Positions 7,121-14,447 of a stretch of DNA of 17,789 bases are shown in pieces. Numbering within the stretch: the stretch's first letter is position 1; each line of letters starts with the position of its first letter. The notes beneath the pieces are model-generated. The model saw nothing but the letters and a program-made list of their open reading frames with translations, was not told where the DNA came from and made no database searches. Both the position numbers and the translations under genes were made by a program. The DNA lies in contig JASHTI010000115.1 in NCBI GenBank assembly GCA_030040625.1, positions 1 to 17,789 of the forward strand. Reading direction: 5' to 3'. The stretch comes from Thermoplasmata archaeon (GTDB lineage Archaea > Thermoplasmatota > Thermoplasmata > Lutacidiplasmatales > UBA184).

Positions 7121-7549
7121 CTACACCGCGTCGACGCGCTTCAACGTTCGGCCGATCCGGCACTCGGCCGGCTCCTCGACGATCGACTCGATCCGGAACC
7201 GCTGCTTGGCCGGCAGCGAGGGTCCGGCGCAGATCGTCCAGTTCGGGCAGTCCAGCCTCCGGCACGGGTAGCGCCCGACCTCCACCTGGCTGCCGACGAT
7301 CGCGCTGCGGGCGTCGACGACCAGAGCGCGCGGGACCGGCTTGACCTCCACGACGTGCGCGTCCGTCTCCTGGAGCGCGCACGGATGGGTCACCGCGCGG
7401 ACGTTCGTGACGGCGTAGCGATGGCCGGGCTCGAGCGTCAGGCAGGCGTGGCGGTACGGGCAGGTCCGGCAGACCGGCGCGCCGCCCTGGTAGACGAACT
7501 CGAAGCCCGGGCGGGCCTCCCCGACCGAGAGCAGCGTGATGTCGGGCAT
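7121..7549 (-). CDS. UPF0179 family cysteine-rich protein
   Basis: A 142-residue archaeal protein matching UPF0179, whose function is unknown. It carries seven cysteines in two groups: CRTCPYRHAC (27-36), HPC (Cys57) and CRRLDCPNWTIC (96-107). These suggest zinc or iron-sulfur binding, which is inference. The opening GFEFVYQGGAPVC and closing KQRFRIESIVEE segments also fit the family, and length is normal. The ATG at 7549 follows directly on the TAG stop of egsA with no spacer, so translation is probably coupled. tRNA-Pro begins 9 bases after its stop codon. Confidence 0.88.
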   Translation of the reverse strand: MPDITLLSVGEARPGFEFVYQGGAPVCRTCPYRHACLTLEPGHRYAVTNVRAVTHPCALQETDAHVVEVKPVPRALVVDARSAIVGSQVEVGRYPCRRLDCPNWTICAGPSLPAKQRFRIESIVEEPAECRIGRTLKRVDAV

Positions 7550-8659
7550 CTACGCGATCACCCCGGTCACCGTCGCGAGGCGTTCGGCCGCGTCCCGCGC
7601 GAGGCCGTTGTCGCCGAGGATGGTGTAGCGATCCGGACGGATCGCGTGCGCGAGCATCAGCGCCCGGATCACCTCGTCGTTGGAGACGCCGAGCTCCTGC
7701 GCGGTCGTCGGCGCTCCGATCGTCAGCAGGGCGTTCTTGACGCGGCGCCAGTCCCCGCCGTGCAGGTACATCATCATGATCGCTCCGACGCCGCACTGCT
7801 CGCCGTGCAGGCTCGGCCGGCGGGAGACGCGGTCGAGCGCGTGGGAGAAGAGGTGCTCGCTGCCGGAGCAGGGGCGCGAGGAGCCGGCGACGCTCATGGC
7901 GATGCCGGCGACGAGGATCGGGCGGATCGCGATCCAGACCGACTCCTCCAGGTTCGGCTTGATCGCCTCGGCGTGGTCGATGATCTCCTGCGCGGCGTAC
8001 TCGCTCAGGTTCGCGGCGGTGCTCGAGAACTCCTCGCTGCGCAGCCGGACGGCGAGCCGCCAGTCCAGGATCGCCGTGACGTTGCTGATAACGTCGGCGC
8101 AGCCGCTGGCGAGCAGGCGGTACGGCGCCTGCACGATCACCGCGGTGTCGGCGATCACGCCCATCGGCACGGCTCCCGGGGTGCTCGTCACGCTCTCGGC
8201 GTCGTGCAGCGAGGCCCGCGGCGAGGAGATCCCGTCGTGGGCCGCCGAGGTCGGGAGGCTGACGAACGGGATGCCGAGACGCGCGGCGACGAGCTTGGTG
8301 ATGTCGATCTTCGAGCCTCCGCCGACCCCCACGAGGAAGCGGGCCTCGAGCTGGCGCGCCTCCACGGCGACCCGCTCGACCTCGGCCCCGGTCGCCTCGT
8401 GCGCGATCACGGTACGGGCCGTGAAGCCGTTCGCATTGAGGATCTCCGCGGCCCGGTTGCCGGCGAGGTCGGCGGTCTTCGGCCCGGTCACGACGACGCC
8501 CCGCAGGGGGAAGCCGAACTGCTGGCAGGTCGAGGCGAGGTCGTCCAGGACGCCGTGGCCCACCAGCACGGTCCGGGGAAAGACCATCCCCTTGGCCTTG
8601 CCGAAGGAGAAGTCGCTGCCGACCGCGCGGTCCGGACGCTCGAGGCGGGCCTCCACCAT
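7550..8659 (-). CDS. egsA: sn-glycerol-1-phosphate dehydrogenase
   Basis: A 369-residue NAD(P)H-dependent reductase that converts dihydroxyacetone phosphate to sn-glycerol-1-phosphate, the first committed step toward archaeal ether-lipid backbones. It belongs to the iron-containing alcohol dehydrogenase fold. Visible signatures are VGVGGGSKIDITKLVA (110-125, nucleotide binding) and three metal ligands by family analogy: Asp142 in SAAHDGISSPRAS, His269 in GSEHLFSHALD and His285 in LHGEQCGVGAIMMMYLH. Length is normal. The N-terminal 24 residues before MVFPRTVLVGHGV are a short leader of the kind seen in some relatives; a start at Met25 cannot be excluded. A weak AT-rich patch (AGCCTAAAG, minus strand, 8691-8699) lies about 36 bases upstream of the ATG. 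Otherwise the gene may be read from queE, 59 bases upstream. Confidence 0.95.
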   Translation of the reverse strand: MVEARLERPDRAVGSDFSFGKAKGMVFPRTVLVGHGVLDDLASTCQQFGFPLRGVVVTGPKTADLAGNRAAEILNANGFTARTVIAHEATGAEVERVAVEARQLEARFLVGVGGGSKIDITKLVAARLGIPFVSLPTSAAHDGISSPRASLHDAESVTSTPGAVPMGVIADTAVIVQAPYRLLASGCADVISNVTAILDWRLAVRLRSEEFSSTAANLSEYAAQEIIDHAEAIKPNLEESVWIAIRPILVAGIAMSVAGSSRPCSGSEHLFSHALDRVSRRPSLHGEQCGVGAIMMMYLHGGDWRRVKNALLTIGAPTTAQELGVSNDEVIRALMLAHAIRPDRYTILGDNGLARDAAERLATVTGVIA

Positions 8660-8690
8660 GCCCTGAGGCGGCGGACGGGGGATGGGGCCT

Positions 8691-8699
8691 CTTTAGGCT
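8691..8699 (-). promoter_or_regulatory. Possible weak TATA element of egsA
   Basis: AGCCTAAAG on the minus strand, in the 59-base gap between queE and egsA, is the only AT-rich patch there. Its centre is about 36 bases from the egsA ATG, which would leave a leader near 8-10 bases. The match is poor and read-through from queE is equally plausible. Confidence 0.3.
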
Positions 8700-8718
8700 A
8701 TCCGTGGCGCCGCGCCGG

Positions 8719-9348
8719 CTAGCGACCGGCGACGTCCCCCCAGAGGACCTTGTGCTCCTGGAGCATCAGACGGACGTCCAGGCGATCGGCGAGCACCCAG
8801 TCCGCGAGGCGCCCGGCGTCGGTGCCCCAGACCGGCTGGAAGAGGAGCGTCGCCGGTCCCCGGTAGCCGCGCACGACGCGCCGGGCGTAGAGGTAGTCCC
8901 GCCGGTCGCCGATGACGAACTTGATCGTGTCCGCGGCCGTCAGGAGCGGGAGGTTCGCCCACCGGTTCTTCGCCTGCATGCCGGAGGCCGGGCACTTCAC
9001 GTCCACGCTGAGGTGCACGCCGGGGAGGCCGACGTACGGGGCGACGTCCAGCGATCCGCCGGTCTCGATCACCGTCTCGTGGCCCCGGGCGCCGAGGGCG
9101 CGGACCAGATCGAGCGACTCGCGCTGCAGGAGCGGCTCTCCGCCGGTCAGGCAGACCTGGCGCGTGCGGTGGCGCGCGACCTCCGCGAGCAGGGAGGGGA
9201 TCGAGCGCTCCCGGCCCGGCCCGAACGAGTAGGTCGTGTCGCACCAGCGGCAGCGGAGGTTGCAGCGGGCGGTGCGAATGAAGGTGGTGCGCTCCCCCGT
9301 CCGCAGCCCCTCGCCCTGAAGGGAGTGGAAGACCTCGATGATCCGCAT
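8719..9348 (-). CDS. queE: 7-carboxy-7-deazaguanine synthase (radical SAM)
   Basis: A 209-residue radical SAM enzyme that rearranges 6-carboxy-tetrahydropterin to 7-carboxy-7-deazaguanine, the precursor of preQ0 and hence of archaeosine in archaeal tRNA. It opens MRIIEVFHSLQGEG as this family usually does. The Fe-S cluster motif is Cys29-x3-Cys33-x2-Cys36 (CNLRCRWC), followed by TTYSFG, the LTGGEPLLQ SAM-binding strand (67-75) and an ETGGS strand. The frame can be extended 19 codons upstream to a GTG at 9405, but the ATG at 9348 is preferred: homology begins exactly there and a TATA-like GTTTTACG sits 28 bases upstream, which fits a leaderless transcript. It diverges from leuS. No other queuosine or archaeosine genes are in the window. 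Confidence 0.93.
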   Translation of the reverse strand: MRIIEVFHSLQGEGLRTGERTTFIRTARCNLRCRWCDTTYSFGPGRERSIPSLLAEVARHRTRQVCLTGGEPLLQRESLDLVRALGARGHETVIETGGSLDVAPYVGLPGVHLSVDVKCPASGMQAKNRWANLPLLTAADTIKFVIGDRRDYLYARRVVRGYRGPATLLFQPVWGTDAGRLADWVLADRLDVRLMLQEHKVLWGDVAGR

Positions 9349-9371
9349 CCGTCCCGCCAGCGTGTCCCCGC

Positions 9372-9380
9372 CGTAAAACG
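9372..9380 (-). promoter_or_regulatory. TATA-like element of queE
   Basis: CGTTTTACG on the minus strand is centred 28 bases from the ATG at 9348. It is one of only two AT-rich patches in the 94-base queE/leuS divergent region, and its spacing supports the shorter queE start and a leaderless mRNA. Confidence 0.5.
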
Positions 9381-9411
9381 CTCCCCTGCCGGCGCCGACC
9401 GCCACGGCCTA

Positions 9412-9420
9412 CTCAAATAC
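9412..9420 (+). promoter_or_regulatory. TATA-like element of leuS
   Basis: CTCAAATAC is centred about 27 bases upstream of the leuS ATG at 9443, in otherwise almost pure GC sequence. The spacing implies a leaderless leuS transcript. It is separate from the queE element, so the two divergent genes have individual core promoters. Confidence 0.5.
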
Positions 9421-9442
9421 GCCGCCGCGTCGTTCGACCCCG

Positions 9443-12370
9443 ATGGACCGGGCCGAGGCGACCCGATGGCAGAACGCGTGGCGGACCGCGGGCGTCGCGA
9501 CCGCCCGCCGCATCCCCGGCCGGAGGAAGTTCTTCGCCCTGAACGCCTACCCGGGCACCAGCGGCTTCCTGCACGCCGGCCACCTCCGCGGCTACGCCTA
9601 CCTCGATGCGCTCGCCCGCTATCACCGGATGCGGGGCGAGCAGACGTTCGTCCCGTTCGGGGTCCACGCCTCCGGGCTGCCCGCCGTCGCCTGGGCGCAG
9701 AAGGTCCGGGATCGGGACCCGAACATCCTTCGCCAGCTCGAGGAGGCCCGCGTGGCCCCCGCGGAGAGGGCCCGGCTGGAGGACCCGGAGGAGGTCGCCC
9801 GGTTCTTCGCGCGCAACTACCACGACGTGCTCGTCCGGTTCGGGGTCCTCGTGGATCCGACCTCCCTGCTCACGACGATCGACGACGACTACCGGGCGTT
9901 CGTTCGGTGGCAGATGGCGACGCTGGGACGGCGCGGAGCGCTGGTGCAGGGCGCGCACCAAGCGGCGGTCTGCCCCGTCTGCGGCCCCGTGGCGGTCGAC
10001 GCCGCGGAAACGGACCTCTCCGAGGGGGGCGACGCGGAGGTCGTCACGTTCACGACGGTGCCGTTCGCTCTCGAGGACGGCCGGGTCCTGCTCGCGGCCA
10101 CGCTGCGACCGGAGACCGTCTACGGGGTCACGAACCTGTGGGTCGCGCCCGGCGCCGAGCTCGCCAACTGGCACCAGGGGAGCCGGGACTTCCTGGTCGC
10201 TCCGACCGCCGCCGAACGGCTCGTCGAGCAGCACGGGGGCCGGGTCGGTCATCGTGAGCCGGCCGCGGCCGTTCTCGGACGCGAGGTGACGGTCCCGCTC
10301 GCCGGCCATCGCGTGCCGGTCCTCGAGAGCGGAGTCGTCGACCCCAACCTCGGGACCGGCGTCGTCATGAGCGTCCCGGCGCACGCGCCCGCGGACGCGG
10401 CGGCGCTGCGCCACAGTCCCGAGGGCGTGCGGGCCCGTCTGCCTCCGCCCCGGGTGCTCCTGGAGGTCGGCCCGGGCCTCTCGGCGTCGGAGGCCGAGCT
10501 GATGGCGGGGAGCGGTACGCCCGCCGAGCGGGCGCTCGCCGCGGTCGGCGCCCGTGGTCTCGACGACCGTGCGAAGCTCGACGAGGCGACCGAACGCCTG
10601 TACCGGCTGGAGTTCGTCCGGGGCCGGATGACGGTCGCCGAGCTGGCCGGGGTGAGCGTTCGGCTCGCGCGCGAGCGGGTCGCCGAACAGCTCGGGGCCA
10701 CCGGACAGAGCTTCGCCCTGCGCGAGTTCTCCAAGCCGGTGATCTGCCGCAACGGCCACGCGGTCGTGATCCGGCGCGTCGGCGACCAGTGGTTCCTGCA
10801 CTACTCGGATCCGGCCTGGAAGGCCGCGACCCGCGACGCGCTCGCCCATCTTCGCACCGTCCCCGAGGAGTACGGCCGCGAGCTGCCGGCGATCCTGGAT
10901 TGGTTCGAGGACCGGCCCTGCACCCGCCGAGGGCGGTGGCTCGGGTCGCCGTTCCCGCTCGAGCCCGGCTGGACCGTGGAGCCGATCGCGGATTCCACGT
11001 TCTACATGGCCTACTTCGTGGTCCGCCGCTACGTCGCCACCGGCCGGCTCACGGTCGCGCAGCTCACCGACGCCTTCTTCGACCGGGTCTTCCTCGGCGC
11101 GGGCGCCGGTGAGCCGACGGTCGCCCGCGAGCTGCAGGACGAGATCCGGGAGGAGTTCCTCTACTGGTACCCGCTCGATCTGAACATCGGGGGCAAGGAG
11201 CACCGACGCGTCCACTTCCCGGTCTTCCTGTTCACCCACGCCAAGCTGCTCCCCGCCGAGCTGTGGCCGCGGGGGGTCTTCGTCCACGGGCACATCACCG
11301 GGCCGTCCGGGGCGAAGGTCTCGAAGAAGGAGATCGGCTCGAAAGGAGGACGGATCCCCGGCATCGACGTCGCCTTCGAGCGGTGGGGGCCGGATCCGCT
11401 GCGGCTGTTCTACCTGCTCGCGGTGTCGTCCTCCCAGGATATCGAGTTCGATGGGACGCTGGTGGACGCCGCGGCCGCCCGGCTGGAGGAGGTGGGTCGG
11501 CTGGTCCGCGAGGCCCGCGGGGACGGCGCCGGGAATCCCGAGCTCGACGCGTGGCTCGCCTCCCGCCTGCACCGGCTGATCACGCGCGTGCGAGCGGGCT
11601 ACGAGGAGGGCGACCTTCGCACCGTCGCGGAGCTGACGTGCGTCGAGCTGCCGGCCGTCCTCCGGCGCTACTACGCTCGGGGGGGCGTCGCGGGCGCCGC
11701 GACGGATCGTCTCGCGGCGTCGTGGGTCCGCCTCCTGACGCCGATCGCACCGCACCTCGCCGAGGAGCTCGGCGCCGCCCGCGCCGAGGGACCGGTCGTC
11801 GACGCACCGTTCCCGTCGCCCGACGACTTCGCGCTCTCGGAAGGCGCGGAGGCGCGCGAGGAGTTCCTCGAGCGCGTCGAGGAGGACCTCCGTGCGGTGC
11901 TGCGGCCCCGCGAGGAGCGGGGCGAGCCGCTGCCGGACGAGGTCGCGTTCTTCGTCGCAGCCCCCTGGAAGGCGACCGTCGAGCGATGGCTGCGCGAGTC
12001 GATCGACCGCGGCGAGACGCCGACCGTCCGGGCGGTGATGGAAAGGTCGGCCGAGCACCCCGAGGTCGCGGCGGCTCGCGCGGAGGTCCCACGTTACGTG
12101 CAGCGGGTGGCGCCGGTGCTCCGGGCCGAGGCGCCGGTCCGTCCGATCCCGAGCGAGACCGAGGCGCTCCGGGCCGCGGAGGGCTACCTGGTACGCCGCC
12201 TGAAGGTCGGCGCGATCGCGGTCTACCGCGAGGAGGAGGCCGCCCCGCACGATCCCCTCGGACGCCGAGAGCGTGCGAGGCCCGGTCGTCCGGCGTTCTT
12301 CCTGATGGGCACGACCGAGCGGGCGGGGCGTGCCGGCCCGGTCTCCGGCGAGGGGCCCCGTCCGTCGTGA
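9443..12370 (+). CDS. leuS: Leucyl-tRNA synthetase, archaeal type
   Basis: A 975-residue class I synthetase charging tRNA-Leu with leucine. The HIGH signature is HAGH (44-47) in GFLHAGHLRGYAYLD. The archaeal-type insertion region is present (RDPNILRQLEEARV, EDPEEVARFF, VQGAHQAAVCPVCG). The CP1 editing domain has the threonine-rich TLRPETVYGVTN (220-231) and VVMSVPAHAPAD (307-318), whose Asp318 is the usual anchor for the amino group of misacylated residues, so proofreading looks intact. The KMSKS loop reads KVSKK (625-629) in GAKVSKKEIGSKGG, off the consensus. An anticodon-binding helical domain and a C-terminal tRNA-binding region follow. Length fits archaeal LeuRS. The ATG at 9443 is supported by a TATA-like element 27 bases upstream. 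LeuRS is preferred over IleRS or ValRS because of the RDPN.L and EDP.EV.RFF insert pattern. Confidence 0.9.
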   Translation: MDRAEATRWQNAWRTAGVATARRIPGRRKFFALNAYPGTSGFLHAGHLRGYAYLDALARYHRMRGEQTFVPFGVHASGLPAVAWAQKVRDRDPNILRQLEEARVAPAERARLEDPEEVARFFARNYHDVLVRFGVLVDPTSLLTTIDDDYRAFVRWQMATLGRRGALVQGAHQAAVCPVCGPVAVDAAETDLSEGGDAEVVTFTTVPFALEDGRVLLAATLRPETVYGVTNLWVAPGAELANWHQGSRDFLVAPTAAERLVEQHGGRVGHREPAAAVLGREVTVPLAGHRVPVLESGVVDPNLGTGVVMSVPAHAPADAAALRHSPEGVRARLPPPRVLLEVGPGLSASEAELMAGSGTPAERALAAVGARGLDDRAKLDEATERLYRLEFVRGRMTVAELAGVSVRLARERVAEQLGATGQSFALREFSKPVICRNGHAVVIRRVGDQWFLHYSDPAWKAATRDALAHLRTVPEEYGRELPAILDWFEDRPCTRRGRWLGSPFPLEPGWTVEPIADSTFYMAYFVVRRYVATGRLTVAQLTDAFFDRVFLGAGAGEPTVARELQDEIREEFLYWYPLDLNIGGKEHRRVHFPVFLFTHAKLLPAELWPRGVFVHGHITGPSGAKVSKKEIGSKGGRIPGIDVAFERWGPDPLRLFYLLAVSSSQDIEFDGTLVDAAAARLEEVGRLVREARGDGAGNPELDAWLASRLHRLITRVRAGYEEGDLRTVAELTCVELPAVLRRYYARGGVAGAATDRLAASWVRLLTPIAPHLAEELGAARAEGPVVDAPFPSPDDFALSEGAEAREEFLERVEEDLRAVLRPREERGEPLPDEVAFFVAAPWKATVERWLRESIDRGETPTVRAVMERSAEHPEVAAARAEVPRYVQRVAPVLRAEAPVRPIPSETEALRAAEGYLVRRLKVGAIAVYREEEAAPHDPLGRRERARPGRPAFFLMGTTERAGRAGPVSGEGPRPS

Positions 12371-12480
12371 GGGGACCCTGTCTCCCCCCGTCTCCACGAA
12401 CGGGCCTACCGAGGAGGGCGACGGGCCCCGAGCACCGGCACGGGGGCGCCCGACCCCGCGCGAAACTCGCCGTTCGCGAC

Positions 12481-13044
12481 TCAGCGTTTCCGGCGGCGCC
12501 GGCCCGGGCCCGGGAAGTTGAGGTACATACGCGACGGCGCCGGGTGAGCGCTCACGCGGCGATACTTCGCCGACCGCTTGGTCGCGTAGCTGCGCTCGAC
12601 GCGACCGGAGATCTCGAAGTAGATCAACTGCCCGACCGGCATCCCCGCATAGACGCGCACCGGTAGCTTGACGCTCATCTCGAGCGTCCAGTAGTTGCAG
12701 AACCCCTCGTCGCCCTTCCCGGCGGTGGAATGGATGTCGATGCCGAGCCGTCCGAGGCTCGACTTCCCCTCCAGGAACGGAACGAAGCCGTGCGTCTCGG
12801 TGTACTCCTCGGTGACCCCCAGGTACAGCTGACCGGGGATCAGGAGGAACCCCTCGGGGGGAATTCGCATCTCGCGGACCGGGTTCGGCCGGCGGGCGTC
12901 CAGCGCCGCCCGTCGGTAGACGGCGAGGTACGGCCCGAGGTGCACGTCGTAGGAATTCGTCCCGAGGCACTCCGAGCGGAACGGCCGGACCACGATCGCC
13001 CTATCCTTGAGCGCCTGTCGGATGCGCGCGTCCGATAGGATCAT
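12481..13044 (-). CDS. dcd: dCTP deaminase (Dcd/dUTPase family)
   Basis: A 187-residue trimeric-fold nucleotide hydrolase that deaminates dCTP to dUTP on the way to dTMP; some archaeal members also hydrolyse dUTP to dUMP. Visible motifs: SYDVHLGPYL (31-40), GKSSLGRLGIDIHSTAG (93-109, where the family has GRSSLxRLG) and TLEM (120-123), with Glu122 as the expected catalytic base, then AGMPVGQLIYFE (133-144). The KGDEGFCNYW stretch differs from the common IDPGFxG, so pure deaminase versus bifunctional DCD-DUT cannot be decided by eye. The protein ends in a basic GRRRRKR tail. The ATG at 13044 lies 31 bases from the centre of a TATA box that overlaps the stop codon of the upstream MEMO1-family gene. 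Confidence 0.88.
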   Translation of the reverse strand: MILSDARIRQALKDRAIVVRPFRSECLGTNSYDVHLGPYLAVYRRAALDARRPNPVREMRIPPEGFLLIPGQLYLGVTEEYTETHGFVPFLEGKSSLGRLGIDIHSTAGKGDEGFCNYWTLEMSVKLPVRVYAGMPVGQLIYFEISGRVERSYATKRSAKYRRVSAHPAPSRMYLNFPGPGRRRRKR

Positions 13045-13071
13045 CCGGATCGGCGGCGGACGAGGCGCGTG

Positions 13072-13079
13072 CTATTTAA
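13072..13079 (-). promoter_or_regulatory. TATA box of dcd, overlapping the upstream stop codon
   Basis: On the minus strand TTAAATAG is the clearest TATA-like element in the 13-kb to 14-kb region. Its last three bases are the TAG stop of the MEMO1-family gene. Its centre is about 31 bases from the dcd ATG, so dcd can be transcribed separately from the genes before it. Confidence 0.6.
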
Positions 13080-13935
13080 CAGGGGCCGGCGGCGACGCGG
13101 GCTCCGCGAGGCTGACGGCCGCGTAGCCGACGACCTCCGCCATCGGCTCGACCTCCCCGGAGTGTCCCCAGCGGAGCAGCGTGCGCGTGAGCGGTCGCCC
13201 CTCCAGCGCGGCGAGCAGGACCGTCGTCGGCGCGATCCCACACATCGAGATCCGCTCCTCGGCCACCACTCGGTAGAGGGCGCGGGCATCCCCGGCGAGG
13301 ATGGCATCGATCGCGAGCCGGTCCATGCGCTCGGCGACCGCGGGCGCCACGTAGTGGGAGAAGTCGGTGGAGGCGAGGAGCAGCACGTCCTCCCCGCGGA
13401 GCCGCTCGGCGATCCCATGGCCGAGCGACTCGAGCTCGGCGAACGAGGCGAACGGGATCTGGAGCGGCACGAACGCCGGGCGCGGGAGGACGTACTCGAG
13501 GAAGGGGAGCTGTACCTCGATGGAGTGCTCGTGCGCCTGGGCGCTCTCATCGACCGGGATCGGAATCCCGGCGAGCTGCTGGACCAGTCGGTTGTCGACC
13601 GCGGTCGGCCCGAGCGGGGTCCTCCAGGGTCGTGCGCTGAGCGTGGGCCCCGGACCGGCTCCCTGGTGATCGACGCCGAGGACGACGACGGCGCGCGGGG
13701 GCCGCTCGGCCGCGACCCGGGCGTAGAGGTGGGCGGCGATCGCGCCCGAGTACGGGAGGCCGGCGTGGGGTACGATCCCGGCCACGAGCCCACGGTGATC
13801 CCGGCGATGCCGGCTCGGCAGGGCCCCCGGTCCGCGCGCGTCGGTGAAGCAGCGCTCGACCTGATGCGCGAGCGCCGCCCCGTCGGCCGCGTAGAACTGA
13901 CCGGCGACGGCGGGGGCCCGCGCCTCGTCGCCCAT
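13072..13935 (-). CDS. MEMO1 family protein (AmmeMemoRadiSam system protein B)
   Basis: A 287-residue MEMO1-family protein, with a fold related to extradiol dioxygenases. The metal-site pattern is complete: PHAG (His57), GVDH (His90), EHSIEVQLPFL (His137), STDFSHY (Asp191, His194) and the downstream SMCG cysteine (Cys232). It opens RAPAVAGQFYAADG as the family does. In archaea it is often grouped with AMMECR1 and a radical SAM protein, but neither is here. The molecular role is unsettled; the human homologue binds iron or copper. The ATG at 13935 lies 6 bases after the HIT-gene stop, indicating a two-gene operon. The last codon and stop contribute to the dcd TATA box. Confidence 0.9.
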   Translation of the reverse strand: MGDEARAPAVAGQFYAADGAALAHQVERCFTDARGPGALPSRHRRDHRGLVAGIVPHAGLPYSGAIAAHLYARVAAERPPRAVVVLGVDHQGAGPGPTLSARPWRTPLGPTAVDNRLVQQLAGIPIPVDESAQAHEHSIEVQLPFLEYVLPRPAFVPLQIPFASFAELESLGHGIAERLRGEDVLLLASTDFSHYVAPAVAERMDRLAIDAILAGDARALYRVVAEERISMCGIAPTTVLLAALEGRPLTRTLLRWGHSGEVEPMAEVVGYAAVSLAEPASPPAPVK

Positions 13936-13941
13936 CCTTGC

Positions 13942-14364
13942 TCAGCCGGCGCCCAGGGTATCCACGAGCGCGCGCGCGTCGTCGTCCCGCAGCCGCTCTC
14001 GGCTGCGCGAGACGAACGGGTTCGACTCCCCGTAGCGCGGAATGACGTGAAAGTGGACGTGGAAGACGATCTGCCCCGCCGCGGCCCCGGCGTTGAGGGC
14101 GATGTTGTAGTCCGGGGCGAGCCGCTCGGCCCGACGGCAGACCTCGTCCAGCGTCCGAACGAGGGCGGTCTGGTCATCGAACGGAAGGTCGGTGAGCCGT
14201 GCCCCGTGGCGCTTCGGGACCACGAGAAGATGCCCGCGGGTGAACGGGAAGATGTCGAGGAACGCCATCGTCGTGGCGTCCTCGAAGACGATGTACCCCG
14301 GCGACCGGTGGGCGGTGATGTCGCAAAAGACGCAAGGCTCCGCGGGGGCACCGCCGTCGCTCAT
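13942..14364 (-). CDS. HIT family nucleotide-binding protein
   Basis: A 140-residue histidine-triad protein; relatives hydrolyse nucleoside phosphoramidates or dinucleoside polyphosphates. The triad is HVHFHVIPR (102-110), with the usual CxxC knuckle at the start, CVFCDI (11-16), then the core TTMAFLDIFPFTRGHLLVVPKRH (31-53, with a P.(T/S).GH pattern). A longer in-frame start at 14610 would add 82 Arg/Pro-rich residues antisense to the S53 gene and is rejected. The ATG at 14364 is supported by the homology boundary and by an AT-rich patch (CCGTTTTGT) 29 bases upstream. It is first in an operon with the MEMO1-family gene; the substrate is unknown. Confidence 0.9.
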   Translation of the reverse strand: MSDGGAPAEPCVFCDITAHRSPGYIVFEDATTMAFLDIFPFTRGHLLVVPKRHGARLTDLPFDDQTALVRTLDEVCRRAERLAPDYNIALNAGAAAGQIVFHVHFHVIPRYGESNPFVSRSRERLRDDDARALVDTLGAG

Positions 14365-14389
14365 TCCCGTCCCGGGGAGGGCAGCGCGG

Positions 14390-14398
14390 ACAAAACGG
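14390..14398 (-). promoter_or_regulatory. TATA-like element of the HIT gene
   Basis: CCGTTTTGT on the minus strand is centred 29 bases upstream of the HIT ATG, the spacing also seen at queE and the acyl-CoA dehydrogenase. The reverse reading (ACAAAACGG) could contribute to the divergent S53 gene, but its spacing to either S53 start is less good. Confidence 0.4.
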
Positions 14399-14447
14399 TT
14401 CAGGCCGGGACACGGGCTCATTAGGAGTGGGCTACCTCGGGACGGCG

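Noticed and set aside
5759..8722. A plus-strand open frame of 987 codons
   Set aside because: It crosses the tRNA-Pro gene and lies antisense to the HVO_0476-type, UPF0179 and egsA genes, all of which have clear family motifs.
9349..9405. A 19-residue N-terminal extension of QueE from a GTG at 9405
   Set aside because: QueE homology starts at MRIIEVFHSLQGEG, and the extension would span the TATA-like element.
12371..12480. A possible small RNA or terminator in the leuS-dcd gap
   Set aside because: The 110 bases are GC-rich with short inverted stretches expected by chance. There is no T-run, tRNA or conserved fold I can recognise.
9413..12970. A minus-strand open frame of 1185 codons
   Set aside because: It is antisense to leuS, which has clear catalytic motifs and a promoter, and then overlaps dcd in another frame. 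Its composition is that of a shadow frame.
13041..14351. A Ser/Arg-rich minus-strand frame of 436 codons
   Set aside because: It is a frame-shifted shadow of the MEMO1-family and HIT genes, which carry intact metal-site and histidine-triad motifs in their own frames.
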